From: Actinomycetes bacterium
GTDB lineage: Bacteria; Actinomycetota; Acidimicrobiia; Acidimicrobiales; RAAP-2
Assembly: GCA_021779735.1 (NCBI GenBank)
Contig: JAJYAC010000006.1
Span: 1 to 60,154 of the forward strand
Length of the DNA: 60,154 nt
Reading direction: 5' to 3'
Below, in pieces: positions 8,556 to 18,233 of this stretch. The notes under the pieces were generated by a model that was not told the DNA's origin, made no database searches, and was given only the letters and a program-made list of their open reading frames with translations. Position numbers and translations under genes: made by a program. Each line of letters opens with the position of its first letter. The first letter of the stretch is position 1.

Positions 8556-8933
8556 ATGGCCCGTATTGCCGGAGTGGACATTCCCCGTGACAAGCGCACG
8601 GTGATTTCGCTCACCTACATCTTTGGAGTCGGTCCCACCACCGCGCAGCAGATCTGCGCCGCGACGGGGATTGACGAGTCCACTCGCGTCAAGGACCTCA
8701 CCGAAACCGACGTGAACAAGTTGCGTACCTACATCGACCAGAACGTCACGGTCGAGGGTGACCTGCGCCGCGACGTGGCCCAGGACATCAAGCGCAAGAT
8801 GGAGATCAACTGCCTCCAGGGGATCCGTCACCGCAAGGGCCTGCCCGTGCGCGGCCAGCGCACCCGCACCAACGCCCGCACCCGCAAGGGTCCCAAGCGC
8901 ACCGTCGCCGGTAAGAAGAAGGTTACGAAGTAA
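8556..8933 (+). CDS. rpsM: 30S ribosomal protein S13
   Basis: S13 sits in the head of the 30S subunit and contacts the P-site tRNA and the 50S subunit. The 125-aa product starts [14 protein letters not shown] and ends in the basic tail [15 protein letters not shown] that reaches the P site; [15 protein letters not shown] is the family core. A GAGAGGAAG ribosome site precedes ATG 8556. The TAATG junction couples it to rpsK. Confidence 0.98.
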   Translation: MARIAGVDIPRDKRTVISLTYIFGVGPTTAQQICAATGIDESTRVKDLTETDVNKLRTYIDQNVTVEGDLRRDVAQDIKRKMEINCLQGIRHRKGLPVRGQRTRTNARTRKGPKRTVAGKKKVTK

Positions 8934-9328
8934 TGGCTAAGCCCACCGCTGCCCGCAAGGGTCGCCGCAAGGAGCGAAAGAACGTCGCCTTCGGCGTCGC
9001 GCACATCAAGAGTTCGTTCAACAACACCATCGTCTCGATCACCGACCCCGAGGGCAACGTGCTCTCGTGGGCGTCCTCGGGCAACGTGGGCTTCAAGGGT
9101 TCGCGTAAGTCGACGCCCTACGCCGCTCAAATGGCGGCCGAGAAGTGCGCGCGCGCCGCGATGGAGCACGGAGTGAAGAAGGTCGACGTGCTGGTGCGCG
9201 GACCGGGCTCGGGTCGCGAGACCGCGATCCGCTCCCTGGCCGCCGCCGGCATCGAGGTTGTGGCGATCAAGGACGTCACGCCGCTGCCACACAACGGATG
9301 CCGCCCCAAGAAGCGGCGTCGGGGGTAG
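8933..9328 (+). CDS. rpsK: 30S ribosomal protein S11
   Basis: S11 lines the 30S platform near the anti-Shine-Dalgarno region. It is 131 aa with the family blocks [27 protein letters not shown] and the C-terminal [17 protein letters not shown]. Its ATG overlaps the rpsM stop by one base, and rpsD follows after 5 nt. Confidence 0.98.
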   Translation: MAKPTAARKGRRKERKNVAFGVAHIKSSFNNTIVSITDPEGNVLSWASSGNVGFKGSRKSTPYAAQMAAEKCARAAMEHGVKKVDVLVRGPGSGRETAIRSLAAAGIEVVAIKDVTPLPHNGCRPKKRRRG

Positions 9329-9333
9329 GACTA

Positions 9334-9978
9334 ATGGCTCGTTACACAGGACCCGTCTGCCGGCTGTGCCGCCGTGAGCGCACGAAGCTCTACCTCAAGG
9401 GTGAGCGCTGCTTCACCCTCAAGTGCCCCGTTGCCGAGAACTCCGACCGTCAGACCCGCGCGTTCCCGCCGGGCATGCACGGTCGCGACCGTCAGCGTCA
9501 GGGCTCGGAGTACTTGACCCAGCTGCGCGAGAAGCAGAAGGCTCGTCGCACCTACGGCCTGCTGGAAAAGCAGTTCCGCAACCTCTACGAAGAGGCCAAC
9601 CGTCGCCCGGGCATCACCGGCACGAACCTCCTGCAGTTCCTCGAACTGCGCCTGGACAACGTCACCTACCGGGCCGGCTGGGGCGCCTCGCGCGCCCAGG
9701 CGCGCCAGCTGGTACGCCACGGCCACGTCTCGATCAACGGCAAGCGGGTCACGATCCCCAGCTACCGCGTGCGCCCCGGCGAGGTGGTGACCTTGAAGGT
9801 CGCCACGCGAGAGAACTTCAACGTCAAGCGCAATCTCGACACGTTGGACCGGCGCGTACCGGGCTGGCTCGAGACGGGCGATGGGGGATTTAGCGTCACC
9901 GTGCGCGTCGTTCCCCAGCGCGAGCAGATCGACGAGTCGATCCGCGAGCAGCTCATCGTCGAGTTGTACTCAAAGTAA
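9334..9978 (+). CDS. rpsD: 30S ribosomal protein S4, cysteine-bearing form
   Basis: S4 nucleates 30S assembly and, in many bacteria, represses the alpha operon. The 214-aa product starts MARYTGPVCRLCRRE. Cys9, Cys12, Cys26 and Cys31 form a probable zinc site, and the S4 RNA-binding domain contains RQLVRHGHVSINGKRV. ATG 9334 gives the family N-terminus; the longer upstream frame overlaps rpsK and is rejected. Confidence 0.97.
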   Translation: MARYTGPVCRLCRRERTKLYLKGERCFTLKCPVAENSDRQTRAFPPGMHGRDRQRQGSEYLTQLREKQKARRTYGLLEKQFRNLYEEANRRPGITGTNLLQFLELRLDNVTYRAGWGASRAQARQLVRHGHVSINGKRVTIPSYRVRPGEVVTLKVATRENFNVKRNLDTLDRRVPGWLETGDGGFSVTVRVVPQREQIDESIREQLIVELYSK

Positions 9979-10005
9979 GCCGACGACGAGGAAGAAGGAG
10001 TCACC

Positions 10006-10947
10006 ATGTTGATCATTCAGCGACCCACCATCGAGGCCCTGGGCGACGAGATGGACAACCGTCAGTCGTTCGGCGTCGGTCCGCTCGACCCCGGTTTCGG
10101 CCACACGCTCGGCAACTCGCTGCGGCGCACCCTGCTCTCGTCGATCCCCGGCGCCGCGGCGACGCGCGTGAAGTTCGACGCCGTGCTGCACGAGTTCGGC
10201 GTCATCGAGGGCGTGAAGGAAGACGTCCAAGACATCTGCTTGAACTTAAAGGACCTTCTGGTCAAGGTCTACAGCGACGAGCCCGTCACGCTGCGCCTCG
10301 ACAAGCGCGGCGAGGGCCCCGTCACGGCCGCCGACCTGTCGACGACCGCGGACGTGGAGATCCTCAACCCCGACCTGCACCTCGCCTACCTCACGTCGGC
10401 CAAGGCCACGCTCTCCTTCGAACTGACCGTCGAGCGGGGCAAGGGCTACGTCGGCGCCGAGGCCAACAAGGGAACTTCTACCATCGGCGTCATCCCCCTC
10501 GACGCGATCTTCTCACCGGTGCGCCGCGTGAGCTTCGAGGTCGAGCCGGTACGTGTCGAGCAGTCCAAGGACTTCGACCGCCTGGTCATCGAGATCGAGA
10601 CCGACGGCTCCATCAGCCCGCGCGAGGCCCTGGCCTCGGCCGGCAAGACGTTGGGCTCGTTGGTGGATCTCATCGGCAGCTTCGACGACGAGGCGCCGGC
10701 GCTCGAACTCGGTGACGTGGGCACGGCCCAGGCCGCCGCGAGCGAGCTCGACATCCGCATCGAAGAGCTGGGACTCACCGAGCGCTCGCGCAACTGCTTG
10801 AAGCGCGCGGGCATCAACACCGTCGCCCAGCTCATCAACGCCACCGAGCGCGACCTCACCTCGATCACCAACTTCGGCGCCACGTCCCTCAAGGACGTGA
10901 CAGACCGACTCGACGAGCGCGGCCTCTCGCTGCGCGTGGAGGACTGA
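10006..10947 (+). CDS. rpoA: DNA-directed RNA polymerase alpha subunit
   Basis: 313-aa alpha subunit. The N-terminal domain (to ~residue 230) has GFGHTLGNSLRRTLLSS for dimerisation and assembly of beta and beta'. After an acidic linker, the C-terminal domain (LGLTERSRNCLKRAGINTVAQL) contacts UP elements and activators. AAGAAGGAG precedes the ATG. It occupies its normal place between rpsD and rplQ. Confidence 0.98.
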   Translation: MLIIQRPTIEALGDEMDNRQSFGVGPLDPGFGHTLGNSLRRTLLSSIPGAAATRVKFDAVLHEFGVIEGVKEDVQDICLNLKDLLVKVYSDEPVTLRLDKRGEGPVTAADLSTTADVEILNPDLHLAYLTSAKATLSFELTVERGKGYVGAEANKGTSTIGVIPLDAIFSPVRRVSFEVEPVRVEQSKDFDRLVIEIETDGSISPREALASAGKTLGSLVDLIGSFDDEAPALELGDVGTAQAAASELDIRIEELGLTERSRNCLKRAGINTVAQLINATERDLTSITNFGATSLKDVTDRLDERGLSLRVED

Positions 10948-10948
10948 C

Positions 10949-11311
10949 ATGCGCGGTACCCCGACTCGTGGTCGTCGCTTCGGCGGCGACAGCGCCCACC
11001 AGAAGGCCATGATGGGCAACCTGGTCGCCTCGATGATCGCGGCCGAGTCCATCGTCACCACCGAGGCCAAGGCCAAGGCGCTGCGTCCCATTGTCGAGAA
11101 GGTCGTCACGGCGGCCAAGAACTCGCCCGAGGGCTCGGTGCACGCCCAGCGTCGCGTCGTCGCCTTCATCCGCGACCAGGACATGGCCCACAAGCTCTTC
11201 GCCGAGATCGCGCCGCGCTACGTGGAGCGTCCGGGTGGCTACACGCGCATCCTCAAGCTCGGCCCGCGCCAGGGCGACAACGCGCCGATGGCGCGCATCG
11301 AGTTCGTTTGA
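10949..11311 (+). CDS. rplQ: 50S ribosomal protein L17
   Basis: L17 is located near the polypeptide exit tunnel. The 120-aa product starts MRGTPTRGRRFGGDSAHQKAMM, shows AESIVTTEAKAKALRPIVEKVVT and ends with GGYTRILKLGPRQGDNAPMARIEFV, all family signatures. The ATG is 1 nt past the rpoA stop and truA starts 3 nt after the stop. Confidence 0.98.
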   Translation: MRGTPTRGRRFGGDSAHQKAMMGNLVASMIAAESIVTTEAKAKALRPIVEKVVTAAKNSPEGSVHAQRRVVAFIRDQDMAHKLFAEIAPRYVERPGGYTRILKLGPRQGDNAPMARIEFV

Positions 11312-11314
11312 GCC

Positions 11315-12148
11315 GTGGCCACCTCGCGGTGGCGTCTCGATCTCGCCTACGACGGCGCGGCCTTTAACGGCTTCGCCCTCCAGCCAGATCAGCCCACCGT
11401 GGTGGGCGCCCTACGCGCGGCGATCGCGCGCAGCCTGCGACTGAGCGAGGCCCCCTTCCTCGTGGGCGCCGGGCGCACCGACGCCGGCGTGCACGCCATT
11501 GCCCAGGTGGTGTCGCTCGACCTGCCCGAGGGGGCCCTTGCGCCCGCGGGCGTCACGTCGTTCCTGCGCTCGCTCAACGGACAGTTGCGCGGGGAGATCG
11601 TGGTCACGCGCGCCCTCGCGACGCACGAGGGGTTCAACGCGCGACACAGCGCCCAGTGGCGGGCCTACCGCTACCTCGTCGCACCCGCACCGCGCCTCGC
11701 CTCGAGCGCGGCGTTCGCCTGGTCGGTTGAGGGCCCCCTCGACGAGGCCGCGATGAACGAGGCGGCGTCACTGATCCTGGGCACACACGATTTTCGTGCG
11801 TTCTGCAAGCGTCCGGCCGACAAGGGCCCCGGCGAGGCGCTCGTGCGCCGCGTCGACGACGCGTCGTGGACTCGGCGCCCTGACGAGATGAGCCTGAGCG
11901 TCTCGGGCGAGGACTTCCTCGTCTTTTCCATCCGCGCGAAGGCGTTCTGTCACAACATGGTGCGTCGCCTCACCTCGACGCTCGTCGCCGTGGGACAGGG
12001 CCACCTCGCCCCGGCCGAGATCTCTCGACGCCTGGCGTCGCTCTCGGGCGTGGGCCTTCCGGCGCCCGCGCCCGCCGCCGGGCTCTGCCTGGTGGGCGTG
12101 GGTTACGAGGTGCTCGATGGTGGGCCGGCCGGGCGTTGGCGCGAGTGA
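11315..12148 (+). CDS. truA: tRNA pseudouridine synthase A
   Basis: Modifies U38-U40 in the anticodon stem of many tRNAs. The catalytic aspartate is in GAGRTDAGVHA, with the preceding YDGAAFNGFALQ and the later FNARHSAQWRAYRYLV blocks of the TruA fold. The 277-aa length is normal. GTG 11315 lies 3 nt after rplQ, the usual L17-TruA arrangement in Actinobacteria. Confidence 0.95.
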   Translation: MATSRWRLDLAYDGAAFNGFALQPDQPTVVGALRAAIARSLRLSEAPFLVGAGRTDAGVHAIAQVVSLDLPEGALAPAGVTSFLRSLNGQLRGEIVVTRALATHEGFNARHSAQWRAYRYLVAPAPRLASSAAFAWSVEGPLDEAAMNEAASLILGTHDFRAFCKRPADKGPGEALVRRVDDASWTRRPDEMSLSVSGEDFLVFSIRAKAFCHNMVRRLTSTLVAVGQGHLAPAEISRRLASLSGVGLPAPAPAAGLCLVGVGYEVLDGGPAGRWRE

Positions 12149-12167
12149 GTCTCGCTAGGCTTCGCCC

Positions 12168-14111
12168 GTGACGCAACGCTCCGGCATCAATCTCGACGAC
12201 CTCGACGCGCAGATTCGTCCCCAGGACGACCTCTTTCGCTACGTCAACCAGCGCTGGATCGAGGCGACGCCCATCCCCGCCGACAAGGCGAGCTACGGCA
12301 CCTTCTGGATGCTCGCCGAGGACGCTGAGGCCGCGGTGCGCGAGATCCTCGAGGCCGCGCGCGAGGCGACCACGCCCGAGGCGCGAAAGATCGGGGACCT
12401 CTATACGAGCTACCTCGACGAGGAGCGCATCGAGGCGCGTGGAGCGACGCCCCTCGCGCCACGACTAGCCGAAGTCGCGGCGCTGTCGTCGATCGACGAC
12501 GTGCTCGCCCTGGTGGGGCGGCTCGAACGAGAGGGTCTGGCGGGCTTCTACCAACTCGTCGTCGACACCGACCCGGGCAACCCCGATCGCTACGTCGTGC
12601 TCGTCGAACAGGCCGGGATCTCGCTTCCCGACGAGAGCTACTACCGCGAGGAGCACTTCGCCAGCGTGCGCGAGGCCTTCGTCGCCCACGTGGCTCGCTC
12701 GCTCGCCCTCGCGGGCCTTGACGACGTGCAGGCGCGCGCCGCGCGCGTGATGGACCTCGAGAGCGACCTCGCCGCTCGCCACTGGGACGCGGTGGCCTCG
12801 CGCGACGCCGAGAAGACCTACAACCTACGCACGTTCGACGAGTGGTTGCGCGCCGCGGGCACTGACTTGGGGCCCTGGATCAGGGCTCTCGGTGCGACCC
12901 CGGCCCTCGGCGAGGTCGTGTTGCGCCAGCCGAGCTTCACCGAGGGGCTCGGGGCCCTCTTGGTCGCCGAGCGACTCGACGCGTGGCGCGACTGGCTCGC
13001 CTGGCAGATCGTGCGCGCCGAGTCGCCCTACCTCGCCTCGGCCTTCGTCGAGGCCCACTTTGACTTCTACGGCCGTACCCTCACCGGCGCGCTCGAGATG
13101 CGCGCGCGCTGGAAGCGCGCCGTGTCCCTCGTCGAGGCCGCGATGGGCGAGGCCGTGGGGCGTCTCTACGTCGAGCGCCACTTCGCGCCGAGCGCGCGAG
13201 CGCGCATGGATGAACTCGTCGCGAACCTCGTCGAGGCCTACCGCCAGTCCATCACGGCGCTGTCGTGGATGGGCGAGGACACCCGACGCCGCGCGCTCGA
13301 CAAGCTCGCGGCCTTCACCCCCAAGATCGGCTACCCGGCGCGTTGGCGCGACTACGGCGCGCTCGAGGTGGACGCGCACGACCTCGTGGGCAACGTGCGC
13401 GCCGCCGCGAGGTTCGAGTTCGAACGTCAACTGGCCAAGATCGGCTCACCGGTGGATCGTGACGAGTGGTTCATGACTCCCCAGACGGTGAACGCGTACT
13501 ACAACCCGGGCATGAACGAGATCGTCTTTCCGGCCGCGATCCTCCAGCCGCCGTTCTTTGACGTGACGCGCGACGACGCGGCCAACTACGGGGCCATCGG
13601 CGCGGTCATCGGACACGAGATCGGCCACGGCTTTGACGACCAGGGCTCGAAGTACGACGGCGCGGGGCGACTCGCGGACTGGTGGGACGACGCCGACCGG
13701 GCGGCCTTTGAGGAGCGCACGCGCGTTCTCATCGACCAGTACGGTGTCCTCGTACCTCACGGGGTTGACCAACCCGTCAACGGGGAACTCACGATCGGCG
13801 AGAACATCGGCGACCTCGGAGGACTCGGGATTGCCTGGAAGGCCTACCAGATCTCTCTCGCCGGCGGCCCGTCGCCGGTCATCGACGGACTCAGCGGCGC
13901 CCAGCGGTTCTTTCTCGCCTGGGCCCAGGCCTGGCGCGACGTGGTGCGCCCCGAGATGATGCTCCAGTGGCTGGCCATGGATCCCCACAGCCCGTCAGAG
14001 TTTCGCTGCAACCAGATCGTGCGCAACGTCGAGCCCTTCTACGAGGCCTTCGCGCTCGCTCCGGGCGACGCCCTGTGGCTCGATCCGGCCGATCGGGTCG
14101 TCATTTGGTAG
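12168..14111 (+). CDS. M13-family zinc metallopeptidase (PepO/neprilysin-like)
   Basis: 647-aa endopeptidase of oligopeptides. The zinc site HEIGH is at residues 483-487, and the third ligand region ENIGD has Glu545 and Asp549. NAYYNPGMNEIVFPAAILQPP upstream of the site is a family block. The N-terminus has no signal peptide or membrane anchor, so it is probably cytosolic like PepO. GTG 12168 gives the family start (LDDLDAQIRPQDDLFRYVNQRW). It sits between truA and rplM, which are usually adjacent or separated by a transporter in relatives. Confidence 0.92.
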   Translation: MTQRSGINLDDLDAQIRPQDDLFRYVNQRWIEATPIPADKASYGTFWMLAEDAEAAVREILEAAREATTPEARKIGDLYTSYLDEERIEARGATPLAPRLAEVAALSSIDDVLALVGRLEREGLAGFYQLVVDTDPGNPDRYVVLVEQAGISLPDESYYREEHFASVREAFVAHVARSLALAGLDDVQARAARVMDLESDLAARHWDAVASRDAEKTYNLRTFDEWLRAAGTDLGPWIRALGATPALGEVVLRQPSFTEGLGALLVAERLDAWRDWLAWQIVRAESPYLASAFVEAHFDFYGRTLTGALEMRARWKRAVSLVEAAMGEAVGRLYVERHFAPSARARMDELVANLVEAYRQSITALSWMGEDTRRRALDKLAAFTPKIGYPARWRDYGALEVDAHDLVGNVRAAARFEFERQLAKIGSPVDRDEWFMTPQTVNAYYNPGMNEIVFPAAILQPPFFDVTRDDAANYGAIGAVIGHEIGHGFDDQGSKYDGAGRLADWWDDADRAAFEERTRVLIDQYGVLVPHGVDQPVNGELTIGENIGDLGGLGIAWKAYQISLAGGPSPVIDGLSGAQRFFLAWAQAWRDVVRPEMMLQWLAMDPHSPSEFRCNQIVRNVEPFYEAFALAPGDALWLDPADRVVIW

Positions 14112-14114
14112 GGA

Positions 14115-14155
14115 TTTCGGCCAACTTGCCGACGGGGGCCGAAAGTTTGTAGGCT
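14115..14155 (+). promoter_or_regulatory. Inverted repeat overlapping predicted rplM promoter
   Basis: TTTCGGCC (14115-14122) and GGCCGAAA (14137-14144) form a perfect 8-bp inverted repeat with a 14-nt loop. Inside it lies a -35-like TTGCCG (14126-14131), followed after 18 bp by TAGGCT (14150-14155). It could terminate the M13 peptidase transcript, regulate rplM-rpsI, or both. Confidence 0.45.
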
Positions 14156-14207
14156 AGAGAGTCCCCTGGGCGCCACGGCGTGCCCGGTCGTTTCTGAAGG
14201 AAGAGTT

Positions 14208-14654
14208 GTGCGCACCTACACACCGAAGGTCCAGGAGATCACGCGCGAGTGGCACGTCATCGACGCCGAGGGTCTCGTCCTCGGACGCGTGGCGACGGTC
14301 GCCGCCTCGCTGCTGCGCGGCAAGCACCGCACCTACTTCGCCCCCCACGTGGACACCGGCGACTTCGTCATCATCGTCAACGCCGACAAGGTTGTCGTGA
14401 CCTCGAACAAGGTCGACCAGAAGTTCGCCTACCGCCACTCGGGATATCCGGGTGGTCTGCGCGCGACGTCGTGGAAGAAGTTGCTCGCCGAGGACCCCGC
14501 CACGCTCGTCTTTGACGCGATCAAGGGCATGGTGCCCAAGAACCGCCTCGGGCGCGCCCAGATGGGCAAGCTCTTCGTCTACGCCGGTCCCGAGCACCCG
14601 CACGCGGCCCAGCAGCCCAGTTCATTCGACACCTCCGCGATCCGCCGCGGCTAA
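14208..14654 (+). CDS. rplM: 50S ribosomal protein L13
   Basis: L13 is an early 50S assembly protein. The 148-aa product has [44 protein letters not shown] and [19 protein letters not shown] 14208 is chosen because AAGGAAGAG lies just ahead and the family N-terminus (RTYTPK) begins there. It forms the L13-S9 unit with rpsI, 10 nt downstream. Confidence 0.97.
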   Translation: MRTYTPKVQEITREWHVIDAEGLVLGRVATVAASLLRGKHRTYFAPHVDTGDFVIIVNADKVVVTSNKVDQKFAYRHSGYPGGLRATSWKKLLAEDPATLVFDAIKGMVPKNRLGRAQMGKLFVYAGPEHPHAAQQPSSFDTSAIRRG

Positions 14655-14664
14655 GGAGACTTTC

Positions 14665-15057
14665 GTGACTAGCCCTCTGACTCAGACCACCGGTCGACGC
14701 AAGGAGGCGGTGGCGCGCGTGCGCCTGCGCCCGGGCACCGGGACGATCACCATCAACTCGCGCGCCTTTGACAACTACTTCACCTCGGCCACGCACCGCC
14801 AGATGGTGATGGAGCCACTGCGCCTCATCGACGCCCAGCAGACCTACGACATCGACGCCACCATCGAAGGCGGCGGCGTGGCCGGTCAGGCGGGGGCGCT
14901 GCGCCTGGGCATCGCGCGCTCGCTGCTCGACATCGACGAGGCCACTCGTTCGGTGTTGAAGAAGGCCGGACTCCTGACGCGCGACGCGCGCAAGAAGGAA
15001 ACGAAGAAGTACGGCCTCAAGAAGGCCCGCAAGGCCCCTCAGTACTCGAAGCGCTAA
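14665..15057 (+). CDS. rpsI: 30S ribosomal protein S9
   Basis: S9 has a C-terminal tail that contacts P-site tRNA; here it ends [12 protein letters not shown], the standard terminus. The product is 130 aa with [19 protein letters not shown] near the start. GTG 14665 with AAGGAGA upstream is preferred to in-frame extensions reading into rplM. Its TAA shares a base with the glmM ATG. Confidence 0.97.
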   Translation: MTSPLTQTTGRRKEAVARVRLRPGTGTITINSRAFDNYFTSATHRQMVMEPLRLIDAQQTYDIDATIEGGGVAGQAGALRLGIARSLLDIDEATRSVLKKAGLLTRDARKKETKKYGLKKARKAPQYSKR

Positions 15058-16382
15058 TGTCGCGCGCCGTGCGCTTTGGCACGGACGGGATCCGGGGCCG
15101 GGCTCACGACGAGGTCACCACCGACGTCGCCTATCGACTGGGCTGGGCCGTGGCGCGCGTTCTGGGCGCGACCCTCTACGTGGGCTACGACACGCGCGAG
15201 AGCTCGCCCGAACTCGCCGGGGCGGTGCTCGCGGGCGCGCGCGCCGGTGGGGTGACGGCGGTGAACCTCGGACTCTTCACCACGCCGGGCGTGGCGACCA
15301 TCGCGCGCCAGCGCGCCGGGGCCGGGATCGTCGTCTCGGCCTCGCACAACCCGTACTACGACAACGGCCTCAAGGTGCTGGGCGTCGGCGGGGCGAAACT
15401 CGATGTCGCCACGGAAGAGGCGATTACCGAGGCCCTGGCGCGCGCGCCTCACGCCGAGGGGCCCTTCGAGGTCGTGGGGGTGGACGAGAGCGCCGAGGGG
15501 GACTACCTCGCGTTCTTGCGCGCCCTCGTGCCCGCGGATCTCTCCGGTCTCACTCTCGTGCTCGACTGCGCGAACGGCGCGGCGAGTCACGTCGCCCCCG
15601 CGCTCTTCGCCTCGACGGGCGCGACGATCACCGTGCTCCACAACACGCCCGACGGGCACAACATCAACGAGCACTGCGGCTCGACCAACGTGACGGACCT
15701 CGTGGCGAGTGTGCTGCGCGAGGGCGCTGACCTGGGACTGGCCTTCGACGGCGACGCGGACCGTCTCATCGCGGTCGATCACCGCGGCCACGTGCGCGAC
15801 GGTGACGACCTGATGGTGCTCTTCGCGCTGGATCGCGCGGCGCGCGGGGAACTCGGCGGTGGGCTGGTGGTGACCGTGATGAGCAATCTCGGGTTGCGCC
15901 GCGCCCTCGGCGCGGTCGGCATCGACGTGCGCGAGACCGAAGTGGGTGACCGCAACGTCATGCTCGCCCTCGACGACGCCGCGTGGCGCCTGGGCGGCGA
16001 GCAGTCGGGACACATCATCTTCGCCGACCTCGCCTCAACCGGTGACGGGCTGCTGACGGGGTTGATGGTCGCCGAGCTCGTTGCGCGCCGTGGCGCCCTC
16101 TTCGACCAGGCCGACGCGGCGTGGCGACGAGAGCCCCAGACTCTAGTGAACGTGCCGGCGGCGAGCTTTGACGCCGCGACCGTGCACGCTCTCTTTGACG
16201 AGTTGATCGCGCGCTACGGCGTGGCGAGTGACGAGGTGCGCCTCCTGGTGCGCCCCTCGGGCACCGAACCGGTCGTGCGCGTGATGATCGAGTCAACCGA
16301 CGCGCGAGTGGTCGCGGAGTTCACCCAGCGCCTCCACGCGCACTTCAACGCGCCCCGGGGGTCGGTGAAGTCCCCCGAGTAG
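15057..16382 (+). CDS. glmM: Phosphoglucosamine mutase
   Basis: Interconverts glucosamine-6-P and glucosamine-1-P for peptidoglycan precursor synthesis. The N-terminal FGTDGIRG, the phosphoserine loop VSASHNPYYDNG, the metal site FDGDADR and the sugar-phosphate-binding RPSGTEPVVRVM are in their usual order in 441 aa. The ATG overlaps the rpsI stop by one base. glmS follows after 9 nt, so both hexosamine steps are co-expressed with ribosomal genes. Confidence 0.96.
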   Translation: MSRAVRFGTDGIRGRAHDEVTTDVAYRLGWAVARVLGATLYVGYDTRESSPELAGAVLAGARAGGVTAVNLGLFTTPGVATIARQRAGAGIVVSASHNPYYDNGLKVLGVGGAKLDVATEEAITEALARAPHAEGPFEVVGVDESAEGDYLAFLRALVPADLSGLTLVLDCANGAASHVAPALFASTGATITVLHNTPDGHNINEHCGSTNVTDLVASVLREGADLGLAFDGDADRLIAVDHRGHVRDGDDLMVLFALDRAARGELGGGLVVTVMSNLGLRRALGAVGIDVRETEVGDRNVMLALDDAAWRLGGEQSGHIIFADLASTGDGLLTGLMVAELVARRGALFDQADAAWRREPQTLVNVPAASFDAATVHALFDELIARYGVASDEVRLLVRPSGTEPVVRVMIESTDARVVAEFTQRLHAHFNAPRGSVKSPE

Positions 16383-16391
16383 GCTGGGCCC

Positions 16392-18233
16392 ATGTGCGGC
16401 ATCATCGGCGTGGTCGGCGCCTCTGACACCCTCGCCACTCTCCTCGAGGGCCTCGAGCGCCTCGAGTATCGCGGTTACGACTCGGCCGGCGTGGCGCTCT
16501 CGGGCGCCGGAGGAACCTGGCGGGCTCGCGCGGCGGCCGGTACCGAGTCCGTGCTCGCCCTCAAGCTCGAGTGCGAGGACGCCCCCACGGGCTTTCGGAC
16601 GGGCCTCGGGCACACCCGCTGGGCCACCCACGGCGCTCCCGAGGCCATCAACGCCCACCCCCACCTCGACTGCGCGGGCAACATCGCGATCATTCACAAC
16701 GGGATCATCGAGAACCACGGCGAACTGCAAGAGGAGCTCGAGTCGCGCGGGCACGTCTTCACGTCGGTGACCGACTCTGAGGTGCTAGCGCACCTCATCG
16801 AGGAGGCGCGCGCCGCGGGCCAGGACCTCACCGAGGCCGTGCGCACGAGCCTGCTGACGGTACGCGGCGCGTTCGCGCTCGCGGCGCTGGACGCGACCGA
16901 ACCCGACGTGATCGTGGCCGCGCGGCGCGTCTCGCCCCTCGTGGTGGGCACCGCACCCGGGGTCACCTACCTCGCGAGCGACGTACCGGCGATCCTTGAC
17001 AAGGCCAGCGCCTTCTACGCGGTCAACGACGACGAGATCGTGCGCCTGGGCCCCGAGGGCTTTCGCGCGATCGATCTCGAGGGCGCGCCGGTGCGCCTGC
17101 GCCCCCTGTCCATCGACTGGGACTTAGAGACCGCCCAAAAGGGCGGCTACGACGACTTCATGACCAAGGAGATCAACGAGCAGCCCGACGCGTTGCGCGC
17201 GACTCTGCTCGACCGTCGCCACCGCGACAACGTCATCACCTTTGACGAGATGTCCCTAAGCGACGACGAGCTGCGAGACGTCACGCGCATCGTGCTCGTC
17301 GCGGCGGGCACGTCGTACCACGCGGCGCTCGTGGCCAAGTACGCCATCGAGCGCTGGGCGCGCGTCAGCTGCGAGGTGGACATCTCAAGTGAGTACCGTT
17401 ACCGCGACCCCGTCGTGGAGATCGGCACGCTGGTCATCGGGGTCTCCCAGAGCGGCGAGACGATCGACACGATCCAGGCCACGCGCGAAGCTCAGCGCCG
17501 CGGCGCTCACGTCGTGGCGGTCTCGAACGTGGTGGACTCCTCGCTCGCGCGCGAGGCCAACGCCGTCATCTACACCCGCGCCGGCCTCGAGGTCTCGGTA
17601 GCCTCGACGAAGGCCTTCGTGGCTCAGGTGGCGGCCCTCGAGCTCTTCGCCCTGCGCCTGGCTCAGCTGCGAGGCACGCTGCCCGAGCGAGACGTCGAGG
17701 CCCTCTACCTCGGACTCCAGGCGGTGGGCGCTCAGGTGGCCGTCGCACTCTCGCGCCGTGACGACGTGACGGCCGTGGCCGACGCGCTCGCCGGCGCGCG
17801 CGACTTCTTCTTCCTCGGGCGCCACGTCGGCTTTCCCACCGCGCTCGAGGGCGCTCTCAAGTTCAAGGAGCTGACGTACCTGCACGCGGAGGGGTATCCG
17901 GCGGGGGAACTCAAGCACGGGCCCCTCGCGCTCATCGAGCCCGGCGTCGTGGTCGTGGTGGTCGCGACCGATCCCTCGGTGCACGAGAAGATCCTCTCGA
18001 ACATCTCCGAGGTCAAGGCCCGCGGCGCGAGCGTCGTGGCGGTGGCGACCGACGACGACGAGACGATCAGCTCGGTCGCGGACTTCATCTTGCGCGTGCC
18101 GGCCACCGAGCCGATGTTCTCGCCGATGATCGACATCGTTCCCCTGCAGATCTTCGCCTACGCGACGGCGCGGGGACTTCACCACAACGTCGACCGGCCG
18201 CGCAACCTCGCCAAGACGGTCACGGTCGAGTAG
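16392..18233 (+). CDS. glmS: Glutamine-fructose-6-phosphate aminotransferase
   Basis: Makes glucosamine-6-P from fructose-6-P and glutamine. Met is followed directly by the catalytic Cys2 (MCGIIGVVG) of the class II glutaminase domain, with HTRWATHG downstream. Two SIS domains follow (GTSYHAALVAKY, SQSGETIDT, FFLGRHVGFPTALEGALKFKE). The C-terminal DRPRNLAKTVTVE is the family ending. It is 613 aa. Only 9 nt separate it from glmM, so no glmS ribozyme is present. Confidence 0.97.
   Translation: MCGIIGVVGASDTLATLLEGLERLEYRGYDSAGVALSGAGGTWRARAAAGTESVLALKLECEDAPTGFRTGLGHTRWATHGAPEAINAHPHLDCAGNIAIIHNGIIENHGELQEELESRGHVFTSVTDSEVLAHLIEEARAAGQDLTEAVRTSLLTVRGAFALAALDATEPDVIVAARRVSPLVVGTAPGVTYLASDVPAILDKASAFYAVNDDEIVRLGPEGFRAIDLEGAPVRLRPLSIDWDLETAQKGGYDDFMTKEINEQPDALRATLLDRRHRDNVITFDEMSLSDDELRDVTRIVLVAAGTSYHAALVAKYAIERWARVSCEVDISSEYRYRDPVVEIGTLVIGVSQSGETIDTIQATREAQRRGAHVVAVSNVVDSSLAREANAVIYTRAGLEVSVASTKAFVAQVAALELFALRLAQLRGTLPERDVEALYLGLQAVGAQVAVALSRRDDVTAVADALAGARDFFFLGRHVGFPTALEGALKFKELTYLHAEGYPAGELKHGPLALIEPGVVVVVVATDPSVHEKILSNISEVKARGASVVAVATDDDETISSVADFILRVPATEPMFSPMIDIVPLQIFAYATARGLHHNVDRPRNLAKTVTVE

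Noticed and set aside
16383-16391. A glmS ribozyme upstream of glmS
   Set aside because: Only 9 nt separate glmM and glmS, far too short for the ribozyme.
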